Shown here: positions 11,528 to 24,200 of the stretch, one piece after another
How positions within the stretch are numbered: position 1 is the stretch's first letter
Layout of the letters: the number at the start of each line of letters is the position of its first letter
NCBI GenBank assembly: GCA_031002005.1
Contig: CM061914.1
Span: 190,854,685-190,918,684 of the forward strand
DNA: 64,000 bases
Reading direction: 5' to 3'
DNA from: Vandiemenella viatica
Lineage: Eukaryota; Arthropoda; Insecta; Orthoptera; Morabidae
Made by a program: the position numbers and the translations under genes
The notes under the pieces: generated by a model
What the model was told of the DNA's origin: nothing
Database searches by the model: none
What the model saw: the letters and a program-made list of their open reading frames with translations, nothing else

Positions 11528-11885
11528 CAGGGGTGGCCAACCCAAATGGCCTTGCGGGTCACATATAAAATTATTAATCCCCATATTAGATTTAGACCCA
11601 CGATAGATATTTTTTGGAGTGAGTGTAATTAAGTTATTCTGCGAATTCATAACTGTAAACTCATAAATAAATCAGGAAATATCTGTCATATATTCGCAAA
11701 TTAATTATTTTTTTCATAATTTCTACAGCTAATTTTTTAATATGTGGATGCACAAATAATGTATTTTTTTAATACATTGGTTTTCACTACTTTGGCCATT
11801 ATAAAATGAATGTATTTCGTAAAAGCGTGATGAATCTCACGGGACCCAAAAATGTTCAAGGTGGTCCGCCGATTGGCCACCCCTG
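11528..11885 (+). mobile_element. hAT-type MITE
   Basis: Ends are 'CAGGGGTGGCCAAC' and its complement 'TTGGCCACCCCTG'. Flanking octamers CCTTTATT and CCTTAAAT agree at 6 of 8 positions, consistent with a decayed 8-bp hAT duplication. Other copies are at 13643, 38125 and 50050. Confidence 0.85.
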
Positions 11886-12640
11886 CCTTAAATAGTTTTC
11901 CGGTAAATTCTTCTTTATACACAAATTGTACCAAACGTCTAGTTTTCCAGTGATGTCATCCAACTCATAAAAATTTGTGAACAGTTCTGTGATCTTGTGT
12001 AAATCTCCTATACTCATTGTGAACATGAATAAAGGGAGTACCGGTAATACTGAAAATCTAATATTTAACGATGATATGCCCATGGGTGGCAAGGGGGTGG
12101 GGGAGCAGCCAATCGCTGGATACTCCCATGTGTTTTGTTCTTTCTGATTTGAATACATTTTGATGTTACTTCCTTCCATTCCTATTCCGGATAGACAACA
12201 TATAAAACACACCGTACCTACTGGACAGTTAGCCTAACAGTTCAGTTATTTTCTTTGGATTTGCTGCCTACTCATTTAAATTGTTCAAAACAACGCTTGT
12301 GCACCTGTTTGTACCCTTTGTGACCAAAATTAAATATTTCAGAAAACATTTTTGTTTAAATATACCTTATGAAAGCTGTTTGCGTAAGCAATAAGAGCTA
12401 TATGAGTTTATGAACAGAATTAGCGCTAATTTTCTAAATGTAGTTGTATGTTAAATCATATATTTTTACATGAACGGCTTATTCAAAATCATTCTGCTAT
12501 TTTTACCTCCGTTATGTATAAATGACAACTTTTTCTCTCCATTAAGTCGAAAATTGGTTGTTCGTCTTTTAAGTCATAAATGTTCCATCTAATTCTTTAG
12601 TTTTTCTTTATGTGTTTCACATGCAGTTTATTGTTATTAT
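11886..12640. other. No recognisable feature
   Basis: AT-rich; small ORFs without recognisable motifs. Confidence 0.5.
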
Positions 12641-13400
12641 TATCATTATTTCGCTATCATCAGTCTCTCGACTGGTTTGATGCAATCCTCCATCCCTTCC
12701 TATCTTGCGCTAACCTCTTCATCTCAACATATCCCTTACAACCCACGTCCTCAATTATCTGCTTTATATATTATAATCTCTGTCTTCCTCTACAGTTCTT
12801 ACCTTCGACTGTTCCCTCCACTAACAAATTAACCAGTCCAGCATGTCTCAAAATATGACCTACCAGCCTGTCTCTTCTTCCTGTAAGCTTCTTCGACAAA
12901 CTTCTTTCCTCTCTCATCATTTTGAAAACTTTATCATTCGTACTTCTCTGTCCACCTAATTTTCAGTATTCCTCTATAACACCACATTTAAAATGTTTCA
13001 GTTTTCTTTCTGTCTGGTATTCTTAAAGTCCATGCTTCGCTACCATGAAGTGCTGTTCTCCACACATAGAGTTTTGAATTTTTTTTTTCCCAAGTTCAAT
13101 ATTTGAAACTAAAAGATTTCTCTTTTTCATGAAGGCTCTTTTTGCTAGTGTTATTCTGCTTTTAACATCATTCCTACTTCGGCCATTGTAATTTTAATTC
13201 CCAAGTAGCAGATTTCACTTACTTCTCCTATCGTATCCGATACCAATTTTATATCTAATATAATGTGATTGGTATGCTTTCTGGTACATTTGATCATTTT
13301 TTTCTTGCTTTGATTTATTTTCAGTCCAAAATCTTCCTTCAGCATTTTGTTCGGCTCTGTCGCTGATACATGACTATAACCCCATTTCCTTTTTCGTTAC
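12640..13400 (-). pseudogene. LINE-C (RTE/BovB-like) 3' fragment
   Basis: Antisense to the copies at 31310 and 41690. The minus strand contains decayed forms of 'SEFCYLGSKITTD', 'GSETWTLGIPE' and the terminal 'RLVGHILRHAGL'. The 3' end carries the family's 'CCAGTCGAGAGACTGATGA' hairpin-like tail at about 12655-12675. It is heavily mutated. Confidence 0.8.
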
Positions 13401-13642
13401 TCTCCAGTGAAATAATTGTGTTTGTGTGAAATCGTTCATTTGATGTAATTATTAGAGATTAGCTTGTCGTGTATAGTAAAATGGTTCTATTACGTATCAC
13501 TAAGGTTTAATGAATTCCTGAGATTAGATTTATTAATGTTCGCTTCACATACTAAATAAGTTATTGATCACAGCAGTGATTAAATAAACCACTTCTAATA
13601 TTTATATTACAAATTTTTGATTCTTGAGGTGATTGTCTTGCT

Positions 13643-14073
13643 TAGGGGTGACCAACCCAAATTATCTTGTGGGTCACATTGGAAATGCGTTATAACTCCG
13701 CGGGCTAAATATAGAATTATTTATCCCCATATTAGATTTAGACCTACTATAGACATTTTTTTAGAGTGAAAAATTGAAACACAATGAGTTATTTTTATTG
13801 TGTTTACTATTATTCTTACATCTAAACATAGATAATTAATTAAAAATGACACTAAACGCACATTTTAAAGATATACATATCACTAAAAATGATATATAAA
13901 AATATAAATGAAATAAATTTTGAAAATATGGATGTACAAAAAATGTATTTATTTAATAGATAAATTGGTTTTAGATACTTTGGCTATTACAAAATAAATA
14001 TATTGTGCAAAAGTGTGTTGAATCTTGCGGGCCGGAAAAATATTCAGGGCGGGTCGCTGATTGGTCACCCCTG
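13643..14073 (+). mobile_element. hAT-type MITE
   Basis: Same family as 11528-11885, longer by an internal AT-rich segment. Ends are 'AGGGGTGACCAACCC' and 'TTGGTCACCCCTG'. It is diverged from the other copies. Confidence 0.8.
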
Positions 14074-14849
14074 GTCGAAGTGGATCTGTTATTAACAGTT
14101 ATTTCTTTCCAGTACCATCCTGACCGTGCTGATTTTCCTTCTAGGGAACTGTGAAAGTCTAATGTTTTAAAAACAATGTGGTCAAGGAGACGGAAAAAAA
14201 TATAAACAATTATGCTAATTTATTTGCATCAATTTGGTTTACATTTTCCTCTATTCATGATAATACTCTCCTCCTCCAAACAGGTTTATCAGATTTGTTA
14301 TATTTCTCTTATGATGGGTGTAGCGATGAGGAAGGAAATGCATATATATAAAAAAAACAATGTATTATGAAACTGGCACAATTTATTGATATAAAAATTA
14401 CGCACACACATAGGCAATAACACATTCAACAGACAATAGTTGTACATCAAACATGGTTAAGTTTTTGCATAGGCCGTAAATTTTAATCGTATGATTTTTG
14501 TGTTAAGAACCAGAGATTATGTTTCGAGGCTCAAGAACTTTTACTCCCTTTTGAGCGTCTGCGATTAGCCGGGTAAATATTGATGGGGACAATCTTCAAA
14601 CTGAGCCTCTGTTTGTTAACATGTGAACGCCACATACAATGCTTTGTCAAAATACGATAGATGATTATTCAACAATCACGGAATACAGATTCAAGACTTC
14701 AGCAATTATTGGAACTATTAGATATAGTTAAGAGTTTTCATCTCACTTATAAATAAATACACATATAGGAAATTCTCGTAATTAATTTAATTTAAATGCG
14801 ATGTGGCGCACGATCAGATTGGAATTTTCCTACAAACCAATTTTTTCCC
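14074..14849. other. No recognisable feature
   Basis: AT-rich sequence, no motif recognised. Confidence 0.45.
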
Positions 14850-15115
14850 TTTTTTGCACCTGCCTTCTTTTACCCTCTACAAATTTTAGCTTTCAATTCT
14901 AGGAGCGTTTTCGATATACTGTTAATAACTTTCTTGGCATCTTATTTGAATCCCTGACCCCCTAGCATACCAAAAAAAAAAAAAAAAAAAAAAAAATATT
15001 ACACCCATCCTTATGCCCCAAATCTTGTGCCAGCTTGTTGTTATGGTCATCTTTACCATTCTATGCACCTATCTTGATTCTTTCACCAATATCTTTCCAT
15101 GCCTCAACAATAGGA

Positions 15116-16304
15116 TTCGGATAGGAAATAGAAAAATATGACCTGCAAAAAAAACGGTAAATATGACCTACAAATGACAAAACATGGACAAAACATTTAA
15201 ATTTACTATACATCTGCGAGAAAAAGTGGCGATAACAAAAATTAAGAACATGTCACTTGGAGGGGAGCAAATAAATAGAGATGAATGTTCCAAATATTGG
15301 GAAGCTGTATTGAAGAAAATGGAGGAAACAGGCTGGAGATAAATGAAAGAGGAAGATGTGCAGATGGGTTTTTTAAAAGTATTAGAAGTCTGGTATGGAG
15401 TAGGGATGTCCCGAAAGAGAGCAAAGAGGCAATCTATAAAACATATACTTTGTGCCAATTCTAACGTATGGTTCGGAAACGTTGGTGATGAAGGAGAGAG
15501 ACAAAGAGAGAGACAAAGAGAGAGAACAATATGTGGAAATGAAATTTCAGAGGAGCTTAGGAGTAACAAGAAAAGACAGAATAAGGAATGGGAGAATCAG
15601 GGAGATGATAAAGAAAGAACCGCTACAACAGAGAATTGAAAAATCTAGGTTACAGTGGTACGGGCATGTAAAGAGAATGGGAGAGGAGAGGCTACCAAGG
15701 AAGATGCTGGACATGGAGCTGAAAGGGAAGAGGCCTAGAGGAAGACCGAGGGACAGATGGATTAAAGGCGTTAAGAAATGTGTGGAGGAAAGAGGAGGAA
15801 ATTGGGCGACAGTGGAAGAAGAGAGATGGTGGTTAGACAGGAAGCGCTGGCGAGGCTTTTGTTCCCAGCAGTGGCTGGAAGCTGTCCTAGATGATGATGA
15901 TGATGATGATACATCAAAACATGCTCAATTATGCATGATTTATTTTATCTCGTCTTGTCGCTTTCATGTAGACAGCATAATTTGCTTCCGTGCACTCACT
16001 TGACTGTTGGGAAATTAAATTTTAGATCTTTGTGTTGAAGTCACCTTAATTCACGTAATTTGCGGAAAAGATCTTTTACCTTAATTTTTTCTCATCTATA
16101 AACTTCTAGTGAACTCCCGATATACTAAAAAATTACCAGATTTTTCCTCAAAATATCATAATATGACCAAAACAAGGAATATGGCCTGAATATGCATTTA
16201 TATGCTATATAAAATACATTTAAATACAATTCAATCAGTGTTAAATTCAGTATTATAGCTCAAAAAGAAGGCAGGAAAAAATATGACTTATCATGAAGAC
16301 CCGA
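15116..16304. mobile_element. Composite insertion inside LINE-A
   Basis: This contains a LINE-B fragment (15225-15912) framed by AT-rich DNA where words of the type 'AATATGACC' recur at both edges (15136, 15164, 16164, 16280). This suggests an element with matching ends that itself carries LINE-B, or two successive insertions. No clean target duplication was found. Confidence 0.45.
15225..15912 (+). pseudogene. LINE-B 3' end
   Basis: The frame 15452-16003 reads 'PILTYGSETLVM', a GA-rich run of 'ERDKERDKERE' from a short tandem expansion at 15490-15525, then 'LQWYGHVKRMGEERLP' and 'RGRPRDRWIKGVKKCV'. It ends in GAT repeats at 15891-15909, like the copy at 8975. The upstream frame is broken. 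Confidence 0.8.
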
Positions 16305-16660
16305 ACCCTACTTATCACCAATAGACGCCCTGTACACTCCCATGACCCTCTTCACCCTCCTCCTGTCTTCCAATGAATCCTATTCCAGCTCCTTTATCAT
16401 TTCAGTTACTGATTGTGTTCTGTAGTAATTTCCAGAAACAAATCTAGCTGTCCTTAGCACCCCTTACATCTCCTGTATTTGATAAGTAAAATGAGGATCC
16501 CATACTACAGTACCGTACTCAAGCAATGGTCTGACCAAAGTTTTGTAACGCAATTCCCACCTTTTCTGGAACATTCCCTCATCACTCTCTCCACAAATCG
16601 AAGGGTTTTTAAAGACCTTGGTCATCTATTTCCTTTCACATAATAGCACAAGAAACGATA

Positions 16661-19239
16661 AATAATAATAATAAAAATTTCACACAACAGATGCAGATAC
16701 AGATTGAACATCCAGAAGCTGATGATTAAGACAAATAAAACTGATAAAGATTCCGAAAAATTCAATCCTTTTTTTGAGTAAATTGTATCTATATAGTCTC
16801 TCAGTTGGACTGTTAAGAAAGTGAAATATATTCTTTTTTAATATATAACGTTCACAGGATGTTTCTTTCTGTTTTTCTGCTATTAAGTAAGCACCTTAAG
16901 TTACAGCTGAACATTAATATATATATATATAATCAAAATCTTTGCTTCCGAAAAAAATTCAGTACCAACTCTGGATATACTTTTTTTGGTCAACGTCCAG
17001 CGGCAAAATTTGTGAAAGGTATCAGAGCAGATCTTTCGCAATTTGCGCACTGAATTTTGCCTTATATGGCACACATTCAAACAGCTCTGTTGGCGATGTA
17101 TTTGACGGGTTGTCATGACTCAGCGAGGTGTCTAGGTGCTGTCGACATGTCGGTCGCTAGCGATTCTCTCCGCCACAGGCCCCGCTGTTCTCTCGCCCAG
17201 AGCTGCCAACCTGAAACACATAAAATATTTCTGTAAGATGGCGTTGCTTGTCCATCTGCTATCCACGCCGTAACGTTGTTATAAAAACTGGACGAACCGT
17301 GCTATAATTTCGCGAATACAATGGATAGTAAAGTTGGTGGTTTTTAATTGGATGAAAAAAGAACTCTCTCATTTGTGTCAGTTATTTGTTTATTATAATA
17401 GGTACGTCACAAAAGTCGACACCGTGAAGATGGCGCCGAAATATGGCGTGGAAAACCTTGATTACTCGACGAGTCTCCCGAGAAGACTACATCAGTTCTC
17501 AACGCCGGTAAAAACTTCGTTCTTATGTAACAGAGATTTTCTTTAACCACGATTCTGGCAGTACAACTACAATGTCTCTGGCCATCAGCATTAGTCTTCT
17601 GTTCACATAAAATCATTTATTTACAATAATATTATTCTGAGTTCACTTTTGATATTTGTGAAAAGGCCGAATCTGCTGAGTTAAAGTATCTGGCGTTTCA
17701 AGGAAAAAGTATATCCATTCACTTTGCAATTGAATCAAATGTGAGTTTCTAACATAATCTAGCGTTGTTCAGTAATGTAGTAATGCAATTTCTTAACCAA
17801 ATTAATGTATCCTGATACACGTGAATCTTTTTGGACGAATGAATTTAATGTATGTGCAAATGAACTTCAACCCACCTGTTTCTTGGTAGGGGGTGGGTGA
17901 ATCTAGGGTTTCTTTAATTCCGAAAAAAGTAGTCGCGAATTTTATGAAACTTTGTACAAATATTTCTCATTACGGGAATAAAAATAGGGTACGGATAAAT
18001 CTACGCAAATATACAGGGCAAACTCTGCTAGTAGATTGTAAAGTACAGCTATTCTAAAATTAATGAAAGATGTTCCAAATAAAAACACTCATTGTAAAAG
18101 TTTGTTTGGTGATAGTTGACCAAAGAAGCTTGAATACCTAGCTCCAAGAAAATTTTATAGTACACTGTTATTTTTCACATGGAATGGCCTATTTTTCTCA
18201 GTACAGGTACATCGATAGAGAGGAATTGTAGAGAAAGCAAATCGCACAGTGTGTACACATATCTGAAGGCGAGAGCTGTAATGGGTATGAAGACACAGCC
18301 GGACACACAAGAAAACCGTTGAAATTAATTAAAAGAATGCGTGTATAATTGTTACACAAACGTAGCAGGTGATAAATAATAGCGCACTTACAGAAAATGA
18401 AACATACATATTATTACAAAATACCACGGCCGCTGTAAGCGGGCGTGCAACGCATGCACCGCACGTCCAGGGGGCGGCAAATCAAGTGATCAACTGTCGC
18501 CACCCCGATAGTTGCCACTCCATTGTCCTTTTAAAAAAAATACTCACCTGCTGCTACAGGCGGCGATGACACTTGGGGTGGCAAGATGGAGGAGGCGGCA
18601 AAATAATGTTCGAAGGGGCGGCAATCTCATGACCCGCTTGGCGGGAAATTCCTAGGTGAACCACTGGCTGTAGTTAAGACAGGGGGCGGCATAATCGATG
18701 TTGCACAAGGGCGTTCAAACAGCTAGCGGCGGGCCTAAAAACACTATAGTGAGCGTGTGAAACGCATAAAGTGAAACTAAAGAATGAGATGGAACATTTT
18801 ACGACTGAAATATACTAAGGATATGAAAACTGCCACCGAAGATGATCCAATATATCGAAACGGGTATGCAAAATTAAAGATGTCAACTTAGGTGCACTTC
18901 ACGCCTGACGGATAAAAAACCACTTCCTATTAACCTATTATCAGTAAGGAAAATGAAAGGGCCTAAATGTAAACGCATTAAAATTAATAAGCAAATACAA
19001 AAAAACAAAAACGTTAATAGTTACTATGTTTTGAATGAATCCCGACAATAATATCTGTGTATTTGAGTCTGAGCACTTACGCATAGCACCTCTGGCGGAG
19101 GGGCAGACAAGAATATAGCTGGCGGGAGAGATTGTATCAAAAAAACTCATCAAATTTGGGCGCCACCAATTTTTTCCCCTTCAGAAAGTTGAGGCAGCGC
19201 AGATGAAACACGAAACTATTTTTTTTTTTTTTTTTTTAA
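16661..19239. other. Mostly unrecognised intergenic or intronic DNA
   Basis: No gene seen. 17090-17220 is GC-richer. 18425-18760 is a GC-rich stretch with repeated 'GGGGCGGCAA'-type words and may be a decayed transposon. A T run lies at 19219-19237. Confidence 0.4.
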
Positions 19240-19523
19240 GGAATCAAACCAGTGACCCTGTAAGTCTACGGCAACGCGGCTTTGTGTACGCAGACAAATG
19301 CCGACTCGCCTTACAGTCCGACGCTGCGGTGTTTGTGACGTGTCGGCAGAGTATCAACAGGTGGTCCCCGCGGGGTGAGACTGTCGCTTCAGCTGCCACC
19401 AAACGACAACAAACGTATCTCGCTCTAAGCACTCAGGAAGTCGACAAACACTACGCGATTTACTTAACAGCCAACTAGCGGCTACTATTATTGCTGACTC
19501 TCTGTCAACCTGAACACGTGGTC

Positions 19524-19566
19524 ATCGCCTGAAGATAGCTGTGGTACTCACAGCCGAAACGTTGTG
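19524..19566 (+). ncRNA. Hammerhead-ribozyme-like core 1
   Basis: CTGAAGA (19529-19535) is followed by a perfect stem-loop GCTGTG-GTACT-CACAGC and then GAAAC (19556-19560). The three bases after GAAACGTT (GTG) can pair with CGC just before CTGAAGA, one pair being a wobble. This matches the minimal type I layout (CUGANGA, stem II, GAAA, short stem III, stem I) known from Penelope-like elements. Activity is untested. Confidence 0.55.
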
Positions 19567-19690
19567 TTTTAAGTATTATTTCGATACATAGCCGTGGAGA
19601 TTTCGTGGTCGTCTATGTATTACCGACAAATCATAGGGTAAAGTCATCAGTTTTACCAAACTCAACACCTACAATGAGGGACTACACTAC

Positions 19691-19721
<31 letters not shown>

Positions 19722-20528
19722 CCTCGTCACGTGATTTAATAAACCATGAAAATGCTAGTTGAGTCTCCCCGTACTCCAGTGACCTAAACACGTATCTCGT
19801 ATGTGGTGGGATTTACAACTACCAGAGACCACATATAAGAGGCAATTTAATAACATTTCTATTTAGATAAACATCTGCGATCAAATGAACTGTCGAAAAA
19901 TGAAAGAAAAGTATGTGTAGCCTTTAAATTAACATACTAATATTATTAATAACGTTTCTTTCATTTATATTCGTTCGATGAGAAAGTTTTTGATAAATTC
20001 TTAACCCATAGATATCTAAGATAAATGTATTAATTTGGGGCAGCAATGAGAGCGGATGTTTTGGTTACATTGGCATTTGATGTTGAAGCAGAGGTCATAA
20101 ATGAGTTTTTTTTTTTTTTAAATATAGTTTTCATGATCGCCATATTAATTTTCTAGAGTGAAAGTAGTTCCTCAATGATTGCCATCTAGGAGGCCTACCT
20201 CTCGACTGAAACTAACGTTATTCGGTATAACGTAGGTCGTAAGGAATCACTTGTAATTCCCTTTGGTTTCACTGACGCCATATTTCAGCCGAATGTAACT
20301 GTCAGCCATTCAGACGTCGTAATACGGATTTGAATCACGAAAAACAAAGATATAAGAACTCGTGAAGGTTCTGGGGCAAATATCGCGGTGCATGGCACTG
20401 ACATGCGATACAGTGAATGTATTAATTCGCGTGTGACAGAAGCTTTGATTTTTCCATCGGCAATATTAACGGACTTTGTGGTAAGATTGAAATGTAACCT
20501 GGACCAGGATGACAACTGAAACTTTTTG

Positions 20529-20724
20529 AAACAGCGTAATTTTTTTTTAAACTGCTTTACGTCTCTCATCAGCGAGGTCTTTAGAGACGGGAAAGGATGG
20601 GGGCAAGGAATGTGAAGGAATTCGGTCATGGCCTTTTTAAGGAAGCATCCCGGCATTTGCCTGAAGTGATTTCGGAAACCATGGAAAACCCAAATCTGGA
20701 TGCCCGGACGGGGGTTTGAACCGC
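20529..20724 (-). mobile_element. S1a SINE, head truncated
   Basis: Begins with the tail complement (T run, then 'CTTTACGTCTCTCATCAGCG'), passes the body 'GGAATTCGGTCATGGCC' and stops just after the B-box complement ('GGTTTGAACCGC'). Confidence 0.85.
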
Positions 20725-20827
20725 AGCGTTATTTTATAATTGTTATAAAGTTCCTCGTGCCTTACGATGAAACAAAACTTTCATTTGTTTTCTTGGTTGT
20801 CTGGGTTGAACCGCGTCAATTTATCGA

Positions 20828-20872
20828 AACTTAAAGTTTCGGCCATCATTTTGTGACCTTCTTCAGAGCATA
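20828..20872 (-). ncRNA. Hammerhead-ribozyme-like core 2
   Basis: Minus strand: CTGAAGA (20866-20860), stem GGTCA/TGGCC with a wobble, then GAAAC (20840-20836). It is an inverted partner of core 3. Stem I is degraded. Confidence 0.45.
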
Positions 20873-20938
20873 AGTCATCTGAAGAAGGTTACAAAATGAT
20901 GGCTTACCTTTTCTGCCTCTTCTGATGGCCGAAAGGAC

Positions 20939-20985
20939 AGTCCTCTGAAGACGGCCACAAAATGATGGCCGAAACGTTAGGTTTC
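20939..20985 (+). ncRNA. Hammerhead-ribozyme-like core 3
   Basis: CTGAAGA (20945-20951), stem GGCCA-loop-TGGCC, GAAAC (20971-20975). CCT before CTGAAGA pairs with AGG after GAAACGTT. The core is followed by 'TTTCGATAAATTGACGCGG', which also occurs next to the diverged core at 45740. Confidence 0.6.
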
Positions 20986-21300
20986 GATAAATTGACGCGG
21001 TTCAACCCGGACAACCAAGATTACACCGACAACGACCGCGGAAGAAGTCTGCGCACCCAAAACTTTCATTAGTCATCCTGGTCCAGGTTGTATTTTAACC
21101 CAACCACAAAGTCCGTTAATATTGCCGATGGAAAAAAATCAAAGCTGCAGTCAGTCACGCGAATCATTACATTCACTGTATCCCATGTTAGTGACGTCAT
21201 ACATCGCGATATAGACTTGACGCAGAACCTTCACGATCTTGAGATCGATATTACAACGTTTGAGCGGCTGATACAGTGTTATATGCGGGTCAGAAATATA

Positions 21301-22076
21301 GTGAAAGCAAAGCATATTAAAAATAAATCTTACATCTTACGAGATGCCATGCGTAATATTGGTTTTAAACGTGGTTCAAGAAGCACTGATGGTGCAAATT
21401 ATGGAATTACTTTTTTCCGTCAGAAGTATGTTTTCATCAACATTACGCGTATGAAAACTACATAAACTAGTTTTTTTTTTTTTAACTTGATTAGTTATGC
21501 CCTATGCTGTAATGTCAAATACCAGTTATCGTTCTAACCCAGTCTAGATTTCAATCTATTCGGAACTTCCGCTATTATTACTACTCTACAATTGAGCTTT
21601 TTGTGTTACATATCTGCGGGAAAATAATTTAACGAAAGCATCCACACAAAACGAATATAAATCATTAAAAACCAAATAAAAATGAGTATGTTAATTAAAT
21701 GCAATATATAATTTAATTTCAGCGTTTTGGCAACTGATTTTTTCGAGTTTACTATGACAGTGAGATACACTACAGTGGAAACTTCTTCACTGAATAAAAT
21801 ACCTTGTCATACCGCGTCAAAATCCACGGCTTGAACGTTGTGTTCACGAGGTTCATTTCCCCGCAGTTTTTTAGCCAAATCGATATTAAATATTGAGGCT
21901 CATATCTTTGAAAATGACGTAATTTGGTACATATTACTTAGTTTACTTTACCAGAGATCAGTCTGGACAGAGAGTATAAGAAAACATCTACGTTCACTAA
22001 ATATAACGAAACAGAAACGACTAGTAATTAATATGTTAATTTAAAGGGAATATACAGAATATTTTGCTTTCAGTGC
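21301..22076. other. No recognisable feature
   Basis: AT-rich; the ORF continuing to 21465 has no recognisable motif. Confidence 0.4.
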
Positions 22077-22270
22077 TTTGGCATTCGGGAGGACGGCGGT
22101 TCGAATCCCCGTCCGGGCATCCAGATTTGGGTTTTCCATGGTTTCCCAAATCACTCCATGCTTCCTTAAAAAGGCCATGGCCGACTTCCTTCCCATTCCT
22201 TGTCCCCATCCTTTACCGTCTCTAAATACCTCGCTGTTGAGAGACGTAAAGCAGTTAAATAAAAAAAAAA
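22077..22270 (+). mobile_element. S1a SINE, head truncated
   Basis: Starts inside the tRNA-like head ('GCATTCGGGAGGACGGCGG'), keeps the B box 'GGTTCGAATCC', the 'AAAAGGCCATGGCCGA' body and the hairpin tail 'GTCTCTAAATACCTCGCTG..GAGACG', then A-rich. Confidence 0.9.
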
Positions 22271-22559
22271 ATTAAAAAATGGATAATGTTAACCACTTCT
22301 TCAATTGCGATAGAATCTTTTTTTTTTTTTTCTAGAGAATGAAGTGAAACGCGTTCAGAAAATAAACGAAAAATTCAATTGCATTGCCGTGACAATTATT
22401 AGTAACAAAAATTGATAAAATTACAAGGTAGCGAATTAACCCCTTCTTGTACCTTACAAAAAGTAAAAACCACCAGATCGAGGGTATAAGTTGTTGCTGA
22501 CGGAAATGGTGTGTGTTATCCACGTTTATTCACCGAATGTTAACATGCAAAAAATCTCG

Positions 22560-22872
22560 ACCCCAGCGCAACTCTACCTGTCGGACGTAACGACGATTGC
22601 GGAAATTTCGCGAATCATTAACCGGATTAATCCCGGCGGTTAATGCGCACGAGGGCCAAAGCTCATTTTCCATCTTTCGGGCGCGGCGCAATTTAACCGC
22701 AAAATACAGGCCGATTAGTGGCCGCGTTGGCAATTTTCCATCCCTAATACTAGCGGGGGCCAAGCTAATTATCACTCGAAAGCAGGTTACGTTTTATTCT
22801 CCAACCAGCCCGCACGCTAATATCCCACCACGCCGACACGACTCCTGTATCGTGTTTACCAAAGTGATTTCG
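22560..22872. promoter_or_regulatory. Candidate cis-regulatory island rich in homeodomain cores
   Basis: A CpG-containing, non-repetitive stretch in AT-rich DNA holds at least eight ATTA/TAAT or TTAA-type cores set in GC-rich contexts, for example 'ATTAACCGGATTAATCCCGG', 'CGGTTAATGCGC', 'CCGATTAGTGG', 'CCCTAATACTAGC' and 'GCTAATTATC'. No open frame with a recognisable domain spans it. Regulatory function is inferred from composition only. Confidence 0.35.
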
Positions 22873-24115
22873 AGCCCGTGCCATAACAAGCAAATAAATT
22901 AGTTAAATTACCAGCGAAAGATAAATTAAGTGAGTTATTTCTTTATTAAGCATTAGTGTAAGCCCCTTACAGTTTTTTGCGTATCGTCACGGATCTAGAA
23001 TATGTCCATTTTTTAGGATGAAAGATTATGACCGATTGACCAGATTTGACCAAATATAAACTTGACCTGTGTTTCAGGGGAATAAAATCTCTTAAGCTTG
23101 AAAAAGAGGTAGGCATTAAACACAAACAGGGACGATAGCGCAATCGTATAAATTGCTTAAATACGAACTAGACTTGTGTTTGACCCTTGAAGTTCACTCT
23201 GCAAAATTCAAAAAATATTTGTTTGCTCCGAAAGCATCAGGTTGTTTTTCTTGTTGAGACTGGGAAAACACTCATAATGTAATCATTGGTCACAGTATTT
23301 GTAACGGTCAGAGAACTTAATACACATTCCATATTATTAAACAGTTGAGAAACTCCCAAGAAATGAATTGCCATAATAATTGATTCGGTAACATATTTGG
23401 TCTAATCTTCACTTAAAATACCCTAATAACTCACGTATAGATAACATCAACAAAGACATTTAACGATAGCGGTCAGTAAAATACCTAAAAATCAAATAAA
23501 ATGTAATGCATAAACTTTGGTCAAACAACAATATTAGTGAAAGTTTTAATTAAATTGAAATTTATCCTAAGCCGGAATGACAATTGGCATTCGTGGTTAC
23601 AGCAGACACCAGGAGTAATTTAATTTTTTTTTTTTAAGTTGCTTTCATTAGTAACATATTACTGAAAAGCAGAACCACGTTTTTTCAGATGTAAAGTTTA
23701 TCGATATTATTTTAACTACGAAACGCTAGAAAAAGCAAACTTGATGAATGTATTATGGCAATTAATTTGGTAGCACTCACTTGGCTATTAAATTGTGGAC
23801 ATAACCACGAATTTCTTCTAATGGTATCTCTGGTCGCTGTTTTGCGAGGGAACGCTGACACGTGACATGGTTTTCCAGCCAATAGCTATCGAGGTGATTG
23901 AGTTTAGGAAATTATATAGTAGATTAGCTTTTAACAGCGGTTTTCTCCACAGCAGAAACACGACTTCCGTAATGTATACCGAATGTGATTACCCAGTTGA
24001 CTATTAAAAAATTCGGTTCCGCTTGTATCTTTTATTTTTAGTATACCGTCGTTGCAATACGTAATATGGTTCGATTGTGTGTGCCATACAACGTTGCTGA
24101 CGATTTGCAGCTAGA
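22873..24115. other. No recognisable feature
   Basis: AT-rich sequence without gene, SINE or LINE signature. Confidence 0.5.
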
Positions 24116-24200
24116 CTTGTCTGTGGAAATTATCGCAGGACCCAGTCAGTAACTGATATGATAAAGGAGCTGGATTGGTTGTCATTGGAGGAAATGACTA
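24116..24200 (+). pseudogene. LINE-A fragment
   Basis: About 75 bp match LINE-A across 'GGAAATTATCGCAGGACCCA' and 'GATATGATAAAGGAGCTGGA'. Both ends are cut off. Confidence 0.75.

Larger units (their letters stand above)
14850..16660 (-). pseudogene. LINE-A 3' fragment split by an insertion
   Basis: 14850-15115 (3' end) and 16305-16660 are two halves of one minus-strand LINE-A copy. By comparison with 32640-32700 they would be contiguous at 'CAATATCTTTCCATGCCTCA' and 'CACCAATA.ACGCC'. The intervening 1.19 kb is foreign. A poly(A) run interrupts the 3' part at 14971-14996. Confidence 0.75.
20275..21300. repeat. Fold-back repeat with about 230-bp arms
   Basis: 20290-20515 and 21070-21290 are inverted copies; for example 'AATATTAACGGACTTTGTGG' in the left arm and its complement at 21102. 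The roughly 550-bp centre carries an S1a SINE and an inverted pair of hammerhead-like cores. No coding sequence is recognised in the arms. Confidence 0.75.

Noticed and set aside
17880..18035. Helitron 3' end ('CTCTGCTAGT')
   Set aside because: The CTAGT end lacks a clear hairpin and no matching 5' end was found.
19240..19340. SINE or tRNA-like head with 'GGTTTGATTC' on the minus strand
   Set aside because: B box imperfect, no A box at the right distance and only one copy seen.
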